From Paenibacillus sp. JNUCC-31 (lineage in GTDB: Bacteria > Bacillota > Bacilli > Paenibacillales > Paenibacillaceae), in contig NZ_CP062165.1 of NCBI RefSeq assembly GCF_014844075.1, positions 2,728,001 through 2,792,000 of the forward strand: a stretch of DNA of 64,000 nt. Direction: 5' to 3'. Under the pieces are notes generated by a model, which saw only the letters and a program-made list of their open reading frames with translations, made no database searches and had not been told where the DNA came from. This document shows, piece after piece, positions 1 to 10,249 of the stretch. Positions within the stretch are counted from its first letter, which is position 1; the number at the start of each line of letters is the position of its first letter. Made by a program: the position numbers and the translations under genes.

Positions 1-51
1 ATTGAGTTTCAACCGTTTACCTCTCAATACTATATTAGTATATCGGTTTAC

Positions 52-65
52 ACTAGTTCACTAGT
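52..65. promoter_or_regulatory. Dyad ACTAGT-TC-ACTAGT, possible operator
   Basis: Two copies of the hexamer ACTAGT separated by TC, in an AT-rich stretch about 180 bases upstream of the small membrane gene. It could be a repressor site or a chance repeat. The rest of positions 1-245 is AT-rich and noncoding, and I see no gene or strong hairpin in it. Confidence 0.25.
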
Positions 66-245
66 TATACTTAAATTAGGAGCGAACGTTTGCCAACGTC
101 TACTACATCTGATACCAATGGGATTTATAAAAGACGACCCCTGTAGAATACAGAGATCATTTTGAAGAAATGTAGTCTTTTTGGGGATATGATGTAAAAA
201 GGGAACCTCCAAACACTCTGTTACGTAAGAAAGGATGTCGTGATA

Positions 246-377
246 ATGAAAAAATGGTTCGTGCGCATGGGTTCTTTTACCGGATACATCTTTCTGATCG
301 CAGTGGGAGCCTTCTATTTGATTGCTCTTGTAGCCATTATTCTTCTGGCCATTTACGTGTTTAGGGGCGGGGCCTGA
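246..377 (+). CDS. Small single-pass membrane protein, 43 aa
   Basis: A 43-residue open frame starts at ATG 246 behind AAGAAAGGA (spacing about 8-10) and ends in TGA. It has a short basic start (MKKWFVRMG), one hydrophobic segment at about residues 13-39, and a C-terminal FRGGA. This is the composition of a small inner-membrane peptide. I do not recognise a family. It stands alone: the next gene begins about 280 bases downstream. Support is the ribosome binding site plus the membrane profile; a chance ORF cannot be ruled out. Confidence 0.5.
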   Translation: MKKWFVRMGSFTGYIFLIAVGAFYLIALVAIILLAIYVFRGGA

Positions 378-653
378 AATCGATCATGGTGAACTTATCA
401 ACCTCAACTTGTCTCTGCCTTAACCTGAATACTCCGTATTTGATACATATTGCAAAACACATTCATCACTCATTACATTGCCTTTATGGCGTCTGCATGC
501 TGTAGGAAATGCCCCAGAACCCTCAACATGCCCCACCTCTTTTTCCATTTTCCTCCCATTTGAATTTCATTGTTCATATCGCTTATACTTGTTTTGACCC
601 TAAAGTCAATTCCAGAACTCATAAGTTCCGCAGATGAGGTGAACGAATCGTTA

Positions 654-1601
654 ATGAACCCTATCCATGAAATGAATGAGAAGAAAAAGCTCATTATTAC
701 CACAGCACTCAAACTGTTCTCAGCCAAAGGCAGTGCTGCAACATCCATGCAGGAAATTGCAGAAATATGCGGGATGTCGAAGGGCAGCCTCTATCTCATG
801 TTCAAATCCAAAGAAGAATTAGAGGCCAGTACCATGGAGTACTGCATATTTACGCTTATGGATGAAATGTCCCAGATTGAACATGAAGCTGGCCTCACTT
901 CGAGAGAACGTCTGCACAAGCAGATCGAGACACTGCTTGTCCATGTATCCGAGCTGAAGGAATTTTTACGCGTGCAAATGCGCAGCATGATGATGGATGA
1001 TGAGCAGTATCGCAAGGAAAGGTGCAACCCGCAACACAAGGATCTCGAGGTCCGCACCTTGCACTGGTTCAAGGACAAACTGGAGGATCTGTACGGACCG
1101 GAGATTGAACCCTATACCATTGACCTTATTTTGCTCACCCATGGTCTGTTCCTTTCCTACGTCAAGATCTGGTTTACGGAAATGCCTTCCCTCACCGTCT
1201 CCAAGTTGGCAAACAACATGTTGCAAACGATCGATTATGCAGCTCTCGGATTGCTGGGTCAGCGCCCTGAGCCTTTGATCCCTTTGGAACATTGGCCCGC
1301 GTGGAGCAGCGATTCAGATACGGATTCCACTGTGATGCGTCATCCCATTCACATTATCAAACAGATGAAGGATATCATCACGTCTGATATGCCTCCAGGG
1401 CAATTGCGCAATGACGCGCTGGAGACCATCGCCATCCTGAGACAGGAAATGATGGAATTCACACCGCGACGTGCCATTATTCTGGGCATGATGCGCAATC
1501 TGGATCACATTCCTGTCATCCAGCCATTGCACTCCGAGCTTCAGCACATTATGGATGCCATGTATAGCCGGTATATCCAGGCTGGCTCGTCACAACCATA
1601 A
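654..1601 (+). CDS. TetR/AcrR-family transcriptional regulator
   Basis: Predicted DNA-binding repressor of 315 residues. The N-terminus carries a TetR helix-turn-helix (about residues 12-58; core motifs SMQEIAEICGMSKGSLYLMF and KEELE), followed by a long helical ligand-binding and dimerisation region. I place the start at ATG 654, behind GAGGTG at 635-640. The frame is open back to 570, but those residues are not TetR-like. An alternative start is ATG 672. At about 315 residues it is longer than the usual 190-220, so the ligand-binding part is extended. The RND exporter starts 40 bases downstream on the same strand, so the pair is probably an operon in which this protein represses the pump in response to a pump substrate. 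That role is inference from position. Confidence 0.85.
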   Translation: MNPIHEMNEKKKLIITTALKLFSAKGSAATSMQEIAEICGMSKGSLYLMFKSKEELEASTMEYCIFTLMDEMSQIEHEAGLTSRERLHKQIETLLVHVSELKEFLRVQMRSMMMDDEQYRKERCNPQHKDLEVRTLHWFKDKLEDLYGPEIEPYTIDLILLTHGLFLSYVKIWFTEMPSLTVSKLANNMLQTIDYAALGLLGQRPEPLIPLEHWPAWSSDSDTDSTVMRHPIHIIKQMKDIITSDMPPGQLRNDALETIAILRQEMMEFTPRRAIILGMMRNLDHIPVIQPLHSELQHIMDAMYSRYIQAGSSQP

Positions 1602-1641
1602 AGAAATACAGGGAGAAACAGAGAGGAGAAGAAACCATCGT

Positions 1642-4600
1642 ATGAAAGGAATTATTAATTTTTCACTGAACAACAAGTTTGCGATTTGGATTCTGACCAT
1701 CATCGTTTCCTTCGCCGGTTTGTACAGCGGACTGACGATGAAGCAGGAAACCATTCCAAACATCAATGTGCCATTCCTGAGCGTCACGGCCATTGATCCG
1801 GGGGCAGCTCCAGAAGGTATTGTCGAGGATGTCACCAAACCACTGGAACAGACATTAAGAAATGTAGAGGGAATTAAGACACTTACCTCCACCTCCATGG
1901 AGAATGCTTCATCTATCACTCTCGAATTTGATTATGGTACCGATCTGGACAACGCTACAGCAGCGGTACGTGAAGCGTTGAATGAGGTACAATTGCCGGA
2001 TGGTGTACAGAAACCAACCATTTCCAAGTTCAGCATCAACTCCTTCCCGGTTGTCTCACTCAGCTTGTCTGACAAAGACGGCGGCGATCTGGAACAATTG
2101 ACAAAACTGGTTGAAACGGATATCCAGCCTGCACTCGAAGATATTGACGGTGTAGCTCAAGTCCAGGTTTCCGGCCAATATGTTAAGGAAGTTCAACTGA
2201 AGTTTGACCAGAAAAAAATGAATCAACTTGGTTTGACCGAAGACACAGTCAACGGCATCGTTCAAGGTTCTTCTGTCCGGGTACCATTGGGACTATTCGA
2301 ACTGGACAAAGCACAGAAAGCTGTTGTTGTTGACGGTAATATCATCGATCTGAATGATTTGAAAAATCTCGCTATTCCGGTTGTACCAGGCGGTGCAGGA
2401 GCAGGCCGCGGTTCGGCCACAGCTCCACAAGGCGCGGGTGCACCAAGCGATGCTTCCGCACAGGCTGGTGGGGCGGCACAAGGTACAGCTCCAGGATCTG
2501 CGCAGGGTTCAGACCAGGCTGCAGGACAAGCCGCTGGTGGAAATGCCAGTGTGGGTAGCCCTTCAGGCGCCGCTAATGCACCTGGAATTCCAACGGTTAA
2601 ATTAAGCGAGATCGCCAAAATTGAAGTTATTGGTCAGGCGGAATCAATCTCCCGGACAGACGGTAAGGAATCCATCGGGATCTCCATCGTCAAGTCCAAT
2701 GATGCTAATACGGTTGATGTCGTTAAGGCGGTTAAAGACAAAGCGGAAGAATTGCAGACGCAGTTCAAAAACGCCGATTTGACTGTTTTGCTCGACCAAG
2801 GTAAACCTATTCAGGACTCTGTAAATACGATGTTGTTCAAAGCAATGTTTGGTGCTTTGTTCGCCATTTTGATCATTCTGTTGTTCCTGCGTGATATTCG
2901 ATCCACCATTATTTCCATTATCTCCATCCCGCTCTCCTTGCTCATTGCATTGACAGCACTCAATATGATGGACATTACACTGAACATGATGACCCTGGGT
3001 GCCATGACGGTCGCGATTGGTCGGGTTGTCGATGACTCCATTGTCGTGATCGAGAATATCTATCGCAGACTGACACTCAAGGGAGAAAAACTCAAAGGCC
3101 GTGATCTGATCCGGGAAGCCACCCGGGAAATGTTCATTCCGATCCTGTCTTCCACCATCGTAACCATTGCGGTATTCCTGCCGCTGGCACTGGTGAGTGG
3201 CATGGTCGGTGAGCTGTTCATGCCATTTGCCCTGACAATGGTCTTTGCCCTCGTGGCATCCCTGATTGTGGCTGTTACGATTGTACCCATGCTGGCACAC
3301 ACGCTGTTCCGCAAAGGTCTGAAGAACAAGCAGAATCATGAGAAACCAGGCAAGATGGCGGAAGGTTACAAACGACTCTTGAACTGGACATTGTCACACA
3401 AACTCATCACCGTCAGCGTTGCTGTATTACTGTTGGTCGGCAGTTTGTTCCTGTATCCGTTCATCGGTGCAAGTTTCTTGCCGGAGCAACAGGATAAATA
3501 TGTGACGATAACGTACAGCCCGGAAACTGGAGCTTTGCGTGAAGATGTTGAAAAAGAAGCTCTCGTAGCCGAGAAATGGTTGCTGACGCAGCCAGGTCTG
3601 GAGAAAATGCAATATTCCATCGGCGGCAGCAATCCACTGAGCAGTATGGGTGGAGGAAGCTCCAACTCTGCGCTCTTCTATATCGAATATAACGAAGATA
3701 CAAAAGACTTTACCAAAGTGAAAGAACAGCTTGTGGAAGGTCTGAAGAAGGAAGTTACTGTAGGAACTTGGAATGAGCTCGATATGTCCGGGGGTCTGGG
3801 AGGCAGCAGCTTGAGCCTTTCCATCTATGGTGACAGTGTAGAGCAGATCAAACCGGTCTCGGATGAAATTCTGAAATTGGTTGAAGCAGATACCCAATCT
3901 TTTGAAAAAGCCGACACTACACTTTCCGATACCTACGGGCAATACACACTCGTCGCGGATCAGGAGAAACTGAGCTCGCTGGGTCTGACTGCAGGCCAAC
4001 TGGCTATGACGCTCAGCCCTGCACGTGAACGCCCTGTACTCACAGAAGTGGATATCGACAACAAAACGTATAAAGTCTATGTAGAGACGGACAAAAAGAC
4101 ATTTACCAGCATAGCTGATATTGAAAATGAAAAAGTCACTTCACCGCTTGGCATCGAAGTACCGATCAAAGATGTCGCCAAAGTGGAAGAAGGCACCTCG
4201 CCGAACTCCATCATGCGTATTGATGGCAAAGTCGTCGTTCAGGTGTCAGCCAACATTTTGGCTTCCGATGTGCAAAAGGCTTCAACAAACTTGCAGGCGA
4301 ACATCGACAAGCTGGATCTGCCTGATGGTGTTGAAGTGAAGTTTGGCGGTACAACCGAACAGATCAATGACACGTTTACCCAACTTGGTCTGGCCATGCT
4401 GGCAGCCATTGCGATTGTGTACTTTGTACTTGTCGTTACGTTCGGCGGCGGACTGGCGCCATTTGCCATCCTGTTCTCCCTGCCATTTACCGTCATTGGT
4501 ATTATGGTCGGCCTGTTCGTGGCTGGCGGTACGCTAGATGTCTCTGCCATGATGGGTGGACTGATGCTGATCGGGATCGTGGTCACCAATGCCATCGTCC

Positions 4601-4887
4601 TGATTGACCGTGTTATTCACAAGGAAAAAGAGGGTATGCCTACCCGCGAAGCCTTGCTGGAAGCCGGTGCAACACGTCTGCGTCCTATTCTGATGACAGC
4701 TCTGGCTACCATCGGTGCCTTGCTGCCACTGGTTACAGGACTCGAAGAAAGCGCAGGGATCATCTCGAAAGGTCTCGGCATTACTGTTATCGGCGGCCTG
4801 ATCAGCTCCACGCTGCTGACTCTGGTTATCGTGCCAATCGTGTATGAATTCCTGATGAAGTTCAAAAAGAAAAGAATCGAAGATTAA
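1642..4887 (+). CDS. RND-family efflux permease (AcrB/SwrC type)
   Basis: Predicted proton-driven resistance-nodulation-division exporter of 1081 residues in the cytoplasmic membrane. It starts at ATG 1642 (MKGIINFSL) behind GAGGAG. Visible hallmarks are TM1 near residues 12-30, a large extracytoplasmic porter domain, the TM4 region with the proton-relay motif GRVVDDSIVVIENI, a second porter domain, and a C-terminal TM bundle with GIVVTNAIVLIDRV. Gram-positive relatives such as Bacillus SwrC export lipopeptides or drugs without an outer-membrane partner, and none is encoded here. An unusual feature is an Ala/Gly/Ser/Gln-rich low-complexity insert of about 65 residues (about 249-314) within the first porter domain. 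It follows the TetR gene and is probably regulated by it. Substrate unknown. Confidence 0.9.
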   Translation: MKGIINFSLNNKFAIWILTIIVSFAGLYSGLTMKQETIPNINVPFLSVTAIDPGAAPEGIVEDVTKPLEQTLRNVEGIKTLTSTSMENASSITLEFDYGTDLDNATAAVREALNEVQLPDGVQKPTISKFSINSFPVVSLSLSDKDGGDLEQLTKLVETDIQPALEDIDGVAQVQVSGQYVKEVQLKFDQKKMNQLGLTEDTVNGIVQGSSVRVPLGLFELDKAQKAVVVDGNIIDLNDLKNLAIPVVPGGAGAGRGSATAPQGAGAPSDASAQAGGAAQGTAPGSAQGSDQAAGQAAGGNASVGSPSGAANAPGIPTVKLSEIAKIEVIGQAESISRTDGKESIGISIVKSNDANTVDVVKAVKDKAEELQTQFKNADLTVLLDQGKPIQDSVNTMLFKAMFGALFAILIILLFLRDIRSTIISIISIPLSLLIALTALNMMDITLNMMTLGAMTVAIGRVVDDSIVVIENIYRRLTLKGEKLKGRDLIREATREMFIPILSSTIVTIAVFLPLALVSGMVGELFMPFALTMVFALVASLIVAVTIVPMLAHTLFRKGLKNKQNHEKPGKMAEGYKRLLNWTLSHKLITVSVAVLLLVGSLFLYPFIGASFLPEQQDKYVTITYSPETGALREDVEKEALVAEKWLLTQPGLEKMQYSIGGSNPLSSMGGGSSNSALFYIEYNEDTKDFTKVKEQLVEGLKKEVTVGTWNELDMSGGLGGSSLSLSIYGDSVEQIKPVSDEILKLVEADTQSFEKADTTLSDTYGQYTLVADQEKLSSLGLTAGQLAMTLSPARERPVLTEVDIDNKTYKVYVETDKKTFTSIADIENEKVTSPLGIEVPIKDVAKVEEGTSPNSIMRIDGKVVVQVSANILASDVQKASTNLQANIDKLDLPDGVEVKFGGTTEQINDTFTQLGLAMLAAIAIVYFVLVVTFGGGLAPFAILFSLPFTVIGIMVGLFVAGGTLDVSAMMGGLMLIGIVVTNAIVLIDRVIHKEKEGMPTREALLEAGATRLRPILMTALATIGALLPLVTGLEESAGIISKGLGITVIGGLISSTLLTLVIVPIVYEFLMKFKKKRIED

Positions 4888-4949
4888 TCGACATCTTCTG
4901 TTGATCGATTTAGATCACCATTTAGAATTAAGATGAGCTTCTAACTTAG

Positions 4950-5011
4950 AACACCCCTTAGTCCACATTAGAATGGTTTGTACATTCTGATCTTCGGCTA
5001 AGGGGTGTTTT
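4950..5011 (+). terminator. Rho-independent terminator after the RND gene
   Basis: Perfect 12-bp inverted repeat AACACCCCTTAG / CTAAGGGGTGTT with a long loop, followed by a short T run. It lies 60 bases after the RND stop codon. Confidence 0.8.
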
Positions 5012-5393
5012 ACATTTAGCTACGATTGCTTAGCGTGTAAAATGAGAGCAATTCCCCTCACGGATTCCATCCCCCTATTCCCGGTAACACATGAACAAAG
5101 TAAATCTTCCTCCAAATAAAGACGCATAATCATTTGTATTTATTGATGAAATATTCGGAAAATATGACATATACCCTCGTATTCTTGTTGATTTTCTTGT
5201 ATAAACATTGATAACAGCATTTTGCAAAATGCTTGTACAGAAGGACGTGAGATCCCGCCTCGATACGGTGTCTGGTTCTGGAATAATGAAGGCGGTGTCA
5301 TTGATCACCGTCCGTCACCCATACTGGCTGGGAAATTACGTTTCCGCACAGTCTCGCAAAGGAATTTTAAAATCAGAAATCGGGGTGGTCCGC
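5012..5393. other. Noncoding stretch before the chemoreceptor
   Basis: About 380 bases with no convincing gene. The chemoreceptor frame is open back to 5208, but that extension is not receptor-like and lacks a ribosome binding site. It presumably holds the chemoreceptor promoter. I could not single out a clear -35/-10 pair. Confidence 0.5.
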
Positions 5394-7616
5394 ATGTTTG
5401 ATTGGCTGGGATGGAGAAAAGGGTGGCCGCTGTGGCGGTCGTACCGGTTAAATGTACATATTCAGCAGGATGTGGAGGAAATCTTTGAGGGGATCGCCGA
5501 GACCCGGCGGCAGCTTTTGATGGATTGGACACATGAGCAGTGGAATCATCTGGATCGATTGCTTCAGCAAGTACGGGCGGCTCAGCCACAAGGTATGCTG
5601 CAAGGCTCGGCCAACGGTCAGACACTAGATACATGGTTCGCAGCAAGTTATATACGCGCTTCGGATAGTACGGAGCTTTTTATGGTGAACGAGCAAAACC
5701 AGGTTGTATTTTCTACATACAAGCAACATATTGGACAGATCTACGAAGATGGAAATACTTTGATCGGGCCAGGACTAAGGTATGCCCAGGCAGATATCAA
5801 CGGACAAAAGTGCCTGTTCGGGCCTTATTCTGATCCAATCACATTAGAAATCGGACCACGTTCTTCCACGTTTCACGATGATGTAACCTTGATGTTTATC
5901 GTACCTATTATGGAACAAGATCGATACATCGGTTCCCTGTGCAGCCGTGTGCCAAATGATGTATTAGGTGATCTGATCCAGCGTGAATCTGGCCATATCT
6001 ATCCCGATTCCGGTGACAATTATCTCTTCATGGCTGAATCGAAGCTGCGCCCTGCACTTCAACCGGGCACTGCCCTGTCCCGCAGCCGCTTCGAGGATCA
6101 TACGTTCACCCATGGGGAAAATCTGAAAGACGGCGTTACCACCGATTGGGGCGTCGTATCAGTTAAGGAGCATACCGAACTAGAGTTAATATTTACCGAT
6201 CCTTCCACCAGCGAACTTCATCCCGGTGTAGCCAATACGATCCGCAATGGCTCCAATCTGTTTGTGTCATACCCGGGGTACTCGGATTATCGTCATATCT
6301 CAGTTATTGGCAAAGGCATTACATTCCAGTTGCCCCACTGCCCGGATCTATGGGGCATGATGTGTGAAGGCGATCTGGAGGAAGTGTATCGGATACGCAG
6401 CATTGGCTGGCGGCAATTCAAGCAGCACAGCCTTTATATCCTGTTGTCAGGCATGGCGGGAGCGGCACTTGTATATGCGCTGACTGGAAGTGCATGGAAC
6501 GCAGCAGCCATTGCTTCCTTCAATGTCATTTATGGATTCCTGACTGCAAGCCAGCTGCAACGAAAACATGTTCAACGGGTTCATGAGGATTTACGCCGCA
6601 TTAGCCGATTTATTCGAATTAACGCCGAAGGCAAGGGGGATCTGACCCAGCGTCTGGATACATCTGCTTTTGCCCAGGATGAATCGGGGGAACTGGCAAA
6701 ATGGATCAACAACATGATTGACTCGCTGGAAGGCATCATGCTCAAGGTACAGCTTGCCACGGTAGATGTCATGAACAACCAGCATCAGATGCGGGCGTCA
6801 ACGGAGACCACACAGGGAACAACCGAACGTGTAAACCTCAAACTCGGCTCCATGATTCAGGGGATTCGCAAGCAGCTTGAGGACCTGGATCAGGCCAAAG
6901 CAGCCGCAGATGATATGCGCCTCACCCTGCAGCAGCTTGAAGTGTCTGCTACAGAACAGATTGACGTAGCTCGTCAGGAAGTGGAGCGCATTGGTGACAA
7001 AATGGCTCAGATTTCGGGAGCCGTGTCCGATACCAACCAAACGATCCTGTCCTTTATGGCGACCATGCAGGATATCTACCGCGCGCTCGCTGTCATTGAT
7101 GAAATCTCTGCACAGACGAACCTGCTCGCACTGAATGCTTCCATTGAAGCAGCCCATGTCGGCGAACACGGACGTGGATTTGCTGTGGTTGCAGGTGAGA
7201 TCCGCAAGCTGGCCGAATTATCACGTTCCTCCACGGAAGACATTCATCAGATTCTGGATAATATCTCTGTAGCGGCAAGAGCAGCCTCGCAATCCATTAA
7301 GGAAGGTGATCAGGTGCTGGCTGAGGGAACCACGCTCGTTCAGGCCGCTTCACGTTTACTCCAAAGTGCTACAGCTGATGAACCCCAACGGACACAGGTT
7401 GTGGATCAGGTTGTGGTGTTAATGGAGAATATCGCCGCGATCAGCCACAATAACCGTTCCACATCTTCCGAGGTGGAAGCCGAGATGGTTGAGCTTATCA
7501 ACGACATGCTCCATGTTCAGCATTCATCCCATAACGTGGAAGCCATTACGGTCTTTTTGCAACAGCTTGTGGGACAATTCCAACTTACGCATCCTGAAAA
7601 AAAGAATTTCACCTGA
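5394..7616 (+). CDS. Methyl-accepting chemotaxis protein with TM hairpin
   Basis: Chemoreceptor of 740 residues that would signal to CheA/CheW. I start it at ATG 5394 ([11 protein letters not shown]), which has GGGGTGG upstream. Order: a soluble sensor region of about 340 residues with Cache/PAS-like alternation, a hydrophobic hairpin at about residues 345-385, a HAMP-like linker containing DLTQRLD, then the coiled-coil signalling domain. The hairpin tip is recognisable (about 567-605: [20 protein letters not shown], then [18 protein letters not shown]). With this start there is no N-terminal TM segment, so the sensor would be cytoplasmic, unlike classical receptors. It is monocistronic; moaA follows about 120 bases later and looks unrelated. 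Confidence 0.85.
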   Translation: MFDWLGWRKGWPLWRSYRLNVHIQQDVEEIFEGIAETRRQLLMDWTHEQWNHLDRLLQQVRAAQPQGMLQGSANGQTLDTWFAASYIRASDSTELFMVNEQNQVVFSTYKQHIGQIYEDGNTLIGPGLRYAQADINGQKCLFGPYSDPITLEIGPRSSTFHDDVTLMFIVPIMEQDRYIGSLCSRVPNDVLGDLIQRESGHIYPDSGDNYLFMAESKLRPALQPGTALSRSRFEDHTFTHGENLKDGVTTDWGVVSVKEHTELELIFTDPSTSELHPGVANTIRNGSNLFVSYPGYSDYRHISVIGKGITFQLPHCPDLWGMMCEGDLEEVYRIRSIGWRQFKQHSLYILLSGMAGAALVYALTGSAWNAAAIASFNVIYGFLTASQLQRKHVQRVHEDLRRISRFIRINAEGKGDLTQRLDTSAFAQDESGELAKWINNMIDSLEGIMLKVQLATVDVMNNQHQMRASTETTQGTTERVNLKLGSMIQGIRKQLEDLDQAKAAADDMRLTLQQLEVSATEQIDVARQEVERIGDKMAQISGAVSDTNQTILSFMATMQDIYRALAVIDEISAQTNLLALNASIEAAHVGEHGRGFAVVAGEIRKLAELSRSSTEDIHQILDNISVAARAASQSIKEGDQVLAEGTTLVQAASRLLQSATADEPQRTQVVDQVVVLMENIAAISHNNRSTSSEVEAEMVELINDMLHVQHSSHNVEAITVFLQQLVGQFQLTHPEKKNFT

Positions 7617-7734
7617 CATCATCATTGACGCGGATTGGAGAAATAGCTAAAATTTGATGCAACTGTTCATTTAGACATTGTCGGTTCATTTATTATAGAA
7701 GCTCTCGAATCTGAGGTATGAAAGGGTGGTCTGC

Positions 7735-8736
7735 ATGGAAATGCTCCAGGATTCTTTTGGCAGGATACATGACTACATCCGGATTTCCGTTACGGACCGC
7801 TGTAATTTGCGTTGTGTGTACTGTATGCCCGAAGAAGGCATGGAATTTGCGCCGCATGACCAAATTATGAGCTACGAGGAGATTACCCAGGTGCTCAAAG
7901 TACTCGCTCCAATGGGCATGCGCAAAGTGCGTCTGACCGGAGGCGAACCGCTGGTACGTAAAGACCTGCATAAACTTGTCGGCATGATCTCGGCCATTGA
8001 CGGGATTGAAGATATTGCTTTGACTACCAATGCATTGTTGCTGGATAAACAGGCACAAGCATTGAAGGATGCCGGATTGAACCGGATTAATATCAGTCTG
8101 GATTCCCTGCAGGCGAGCCGCTTCTCCATGATTACTCGCGGTGGGGATGTAAACAAGGTTCTGAAAGGCATTGAAGCGGCTACGGCTGTTGGACTGGCTC
8201 CGATCAAATTGAATGTGGTGTTAATGAAGGGCATCAATGATGATGAGATTAAGGATTTCATTGCCATGACCATCGATCAGCCACTGCATGTGCGCTTCAT
8301 CGAATACATGCCGATTGGGCAGGCTTCCGATTCATGGCGCAAATCGTATTTGCCGCTGGAAGCCGTTACGGATGTATGTGCAGAAGCGGGTTGGACGGTA
8401 GAAAATACAGCAGGTCCGGCAGGAAATGGTCCATCTCGGAATATGAAGATTGCCGGTTCACAAGGTACATTCGGATTGATTCATCCGGTGAGTGATCACT
8501 TCTGTGACAACTGCAACCGTCTCCGCCTGACAGCAGACGGACATATCAAAGCTTGCCTGTATTGGTCGGATGAATACAATGTTCGTCGCTTCGCAGATGA
8601 TCCAGATGCCATGGCAGCACTCTTCCTCAAGGCTCTTGGCACCAAGCCGAAGAACCATGAAATGGCATTGGCATTGGAACAAAAAATGCAAAGTCATACG
8701 CCGACCGTACGACGCATGTCCCAGATCGGTGGATAA
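7735..8736 (+). CDS. moaA: GTP 3',8-cyclase MoaA
   Basis: Radical-SAM enzyme of 333 residues that makes the first intermediate of molybdopterin synthesis from GTP. The SAM iron-sulfur cluster motif CNLRCVYC is at residues 23-30, LTGGEPL follows, and the C-terminal substrate-cluster cysteines lie in [19 protein letters not shown] (C257, C260, C274). The chain ends in the conserved Gly-Gly. Start ATG 7735 is 4-8 bases after AAAGGGTGG; a GTG at 7726 lies inside that site and is rejected. No other moa or moe gene is adjacent. mobA (22.1 kb) and a molybdopterin oxidoreductase (42.8 kb) in this window are plausible partners in the same pathway. Confidence 0.96.
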   Translation: MEMLQDSFGRIHDYIRISVTDRCNLRCVYCMPEEGMEFAPHDQIMSYEEITQVLKVLAPMGMRKVRLTGGEPLVRKDLHKLVGMISAIDGIEDIALTTNALLLDKQAQALKDAGLNRINISLDSLQASRFSMITRGGDVNKVLKGIEAATAVGLAPIKLNVVLMKGINDDEIKDFIAMTIDQPLHVRFIEYMPIGQASDSWRKSYLPLEAVTDVCAEAGWTVENTAGPAGNGPSRNMKIAGSQGTFGLIHPVSDHFCDNCNRLRLTADGHIKACLYWSDEYNVRRFADDPDAMAALFLKALGTKPKNHEMALALEQKMQSHTPTVRRMSQIGG

Positions 8737-8853
8737 ACAAACATTTCACTCCTGAATGCATGTTCATATTCATCTGCATGCATCTGAGCAGTCCCATATC
8801 AAAAAACAATCGCCCGCTTTACGTAACGTTCGTATTGACCAGCGTTATTCCCT

Positions 8854-8892
8854 AAGCTGCTGAAGACCTACGGCCCTCAGCAGCTTTTTTTT
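8854..8892 (+). terminator. Terminator downstream of moaA
   Basis: Perfect stem AAGCTGCTGA / TCAGCAGCTT with a 13-base loop and an eight-T tail, about 120 bases after the moaA stop. The surrounding bases 8737-9057 hold no other feature I can support. Confidence 0.85.
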
Positions 8893-9057
8893 CATATGAT
8901 CATTCCTGCTCAATATAGTCGATTGATTCTCCTGATTCTATCGTTAAAATAAATCTCTCCATGCCCTCGCCGGGCCTTCAGGAATGCTTCAATTGTGACG
9001 ATGTATATACCATACAACATCAAGATCATACGTACCCATAAATAGGAGTTGATTCGA

Positions 9058-9894
9058 TTGAATATTGTTGAAGCACTTGTAGCAGCAAGCCCGTATTTTA
9101 AAATCATGCTTAAAGAAAATGATTTGATGATTGCTGTTACCGATATGGAGCAGTTCCGGTATTACGTACGGAGCGAAGATCTCGATCTGGGCATCCAGGC
9201 CGGAGATCCCATCTCGCTGGAAGATCCTACTCTGCGCCGGGCACTTATAGTTGGCGAGACTTCAGCCAATCGTATCGATGCCAAGTTTTATGGTACCCCT
9301 ATTAATTCGGCGGCCACCCCGCTTCGCGATGAAGCAGGCCATATCGTCGGTGCACTCGCCATTGGGTTTTCACTCAAAAATGAGGAACAACTGGAGCATC
9401 TCACCGAACTGATCGGCGGCATCAGCGGCAGATTGACGGAAATGGTACAGAGCGTAGCTGCCCAATCCCAGCAGCTGACCGCATCATCTTCGCAGATTTT
9501 GGACAACACACGGATAGCGGTGCAAAATTCCAGTGAAGTCACCAAAGTGGCTTCATTCATTCGCGAAATTTCAGAGCAGACGAACCTGCTAGGTCTGAAT
9601 GCTGCCATTGAAGCGGCTCGAGCAGGAGAAGCAGGGGCCGGTTTTGGCGTCGTGGCTACCGAAGTACGCAAATTATCGACCGGAACCAAAGAAGCCACGG
9701 TGAACATTGAACATTCCTTAAAAGAAGTACAGCATTCCATTCGTCAAATGGAACAGGAGATTACATCCATTACCCAATTCAGCAGCCAGCAAGCCGAGCT
9801 CGTCACCGAGTTCAGCGAGGTGATTGATCAACTGAACAACGCATCCAGGGATCTCAAAGCTTTCATTGAATCCATGCTACTGAAGGCAGAATAA
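9058..9894 (+). CDS. Soluble methyl-accepting chemotaxis protein
   Basis: A 278-residue chemoreceptor-like protein without any membrane segment. The N-terminal 120 residues form a small sensor domain (with [20 protein letters not shown], as in PAS/Cache-like folds). The rest is a short MA signalling domain whose tip reads [22 protein letters not shown], then [14 protein letters not shown] choose TTG 9058 because TAGGAG lies 9 bases upstream; TTG 9049 overlaps that site. The signalling coiled coil is much shorter than in typical receptors, so it belongs to a short cytoplasmic class. It may modulate the chemotaxis arrays or sense an intracellular metabolite. Ligand unknown. It is monocistronic, with its own terminator. 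Confidence 0.85.
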   Translation: MNIVEALVAASPYFKIMLKENDLMIAVTDMEQFRYYVRSEDLDLGIQAGDPISLEDPTLRRALIVGETSANRIDAKFYGTPINSAATPLRDEAGHIVGALAIGFSLKNEEQLEHLTELIGGISGRLTEMVQSVAAQSQQLTASSSQILDNTRIAVQNSSEVTKVASFIREISEQTNLLGLNAAIEAARAGEAGAGFGVVATEVRKLSTGTKEATVNIEHSLKEVQHSIRQMEQEITSITQFSSQQAELVTEFSEVIDQLNNASRDLKAFIESMLLKAE

Positions 9895-9941
9895 TAGAAT
9901 ACTCATTAGGCATATTAAACATAAGGCCAGCATACGACAAT

Positions 9942-9989
9942 GAGGATGTCCCATAAGTCATGAATATGACGGGGGGACATCCTCTTTTA
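9942..9989 (+). terminator. Terminator of the repeated GGATGTCCC type
   Basis: Stem GAGGATGTCCC / GGGACATCCTC with a small inner hairpin GTCAT/ATGAC and a T-rich tail. A near-identical sequence occurs inverted at 40138-40178. Confidence 0.85.
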
Positions 9990-10053
9990 GTGTTATTTTG
10001 TTTTAATGAACCTGACACACGCTATTCGCTCCCATTTGCCCAGATCTGAGATC

Positions 10054-10146
10054 TAACGAATCACAGAGACGTTATTTCGTCGATTCACTTGATTTTTTAG
10101 GTTTTGAAGCCCTTTTATGACGAAATAGCGTTACTGAGGTTCGTTA
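10054..10146. repeat. Long imperfect palindrome, probable intergenic repeat
   Basis: Two 28-base arms (10054-10081 and 10119-10146) form an imperfect inverted repeat. The key shared words are TAACGAA, CAGAGACG or CAGTAACG, and CTATTTCGTC or TTATTTCGTC. No gene lies here. The element sits between the terminator of the soluble chemoreceptor and the 3' end of the LysE gene. Similar CTATTTCGTC palindromes are, as I recall, frequent in Paenibacillus intergenic regions. Confidence 0.55.
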
Positions 10147-10249
10147 AATCTTGCAACCATTGATGATCTGCCTTTTAAGGTGCGGTAGGTTCGTTAGCGC
10201 TTGGATCGAGGCGGAATTCCTTTTGAGACAGCCCCATTCTTTTCTATTT

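Noticed and set aside
2644..3339. Minus-strand open frame of 231 codons inside the RND gene
   Set aside because: Antisense to a conserved TM region. The His/Asn/Gln-rich translation is a shadow.
5075..5308. Minus-strand open frame of 77 codons between the RND gene and the chemoreceptor
   Set aside because: No ribosome binding site and no protein-like pattern. It overlaps the leader of the chemoreceptor.
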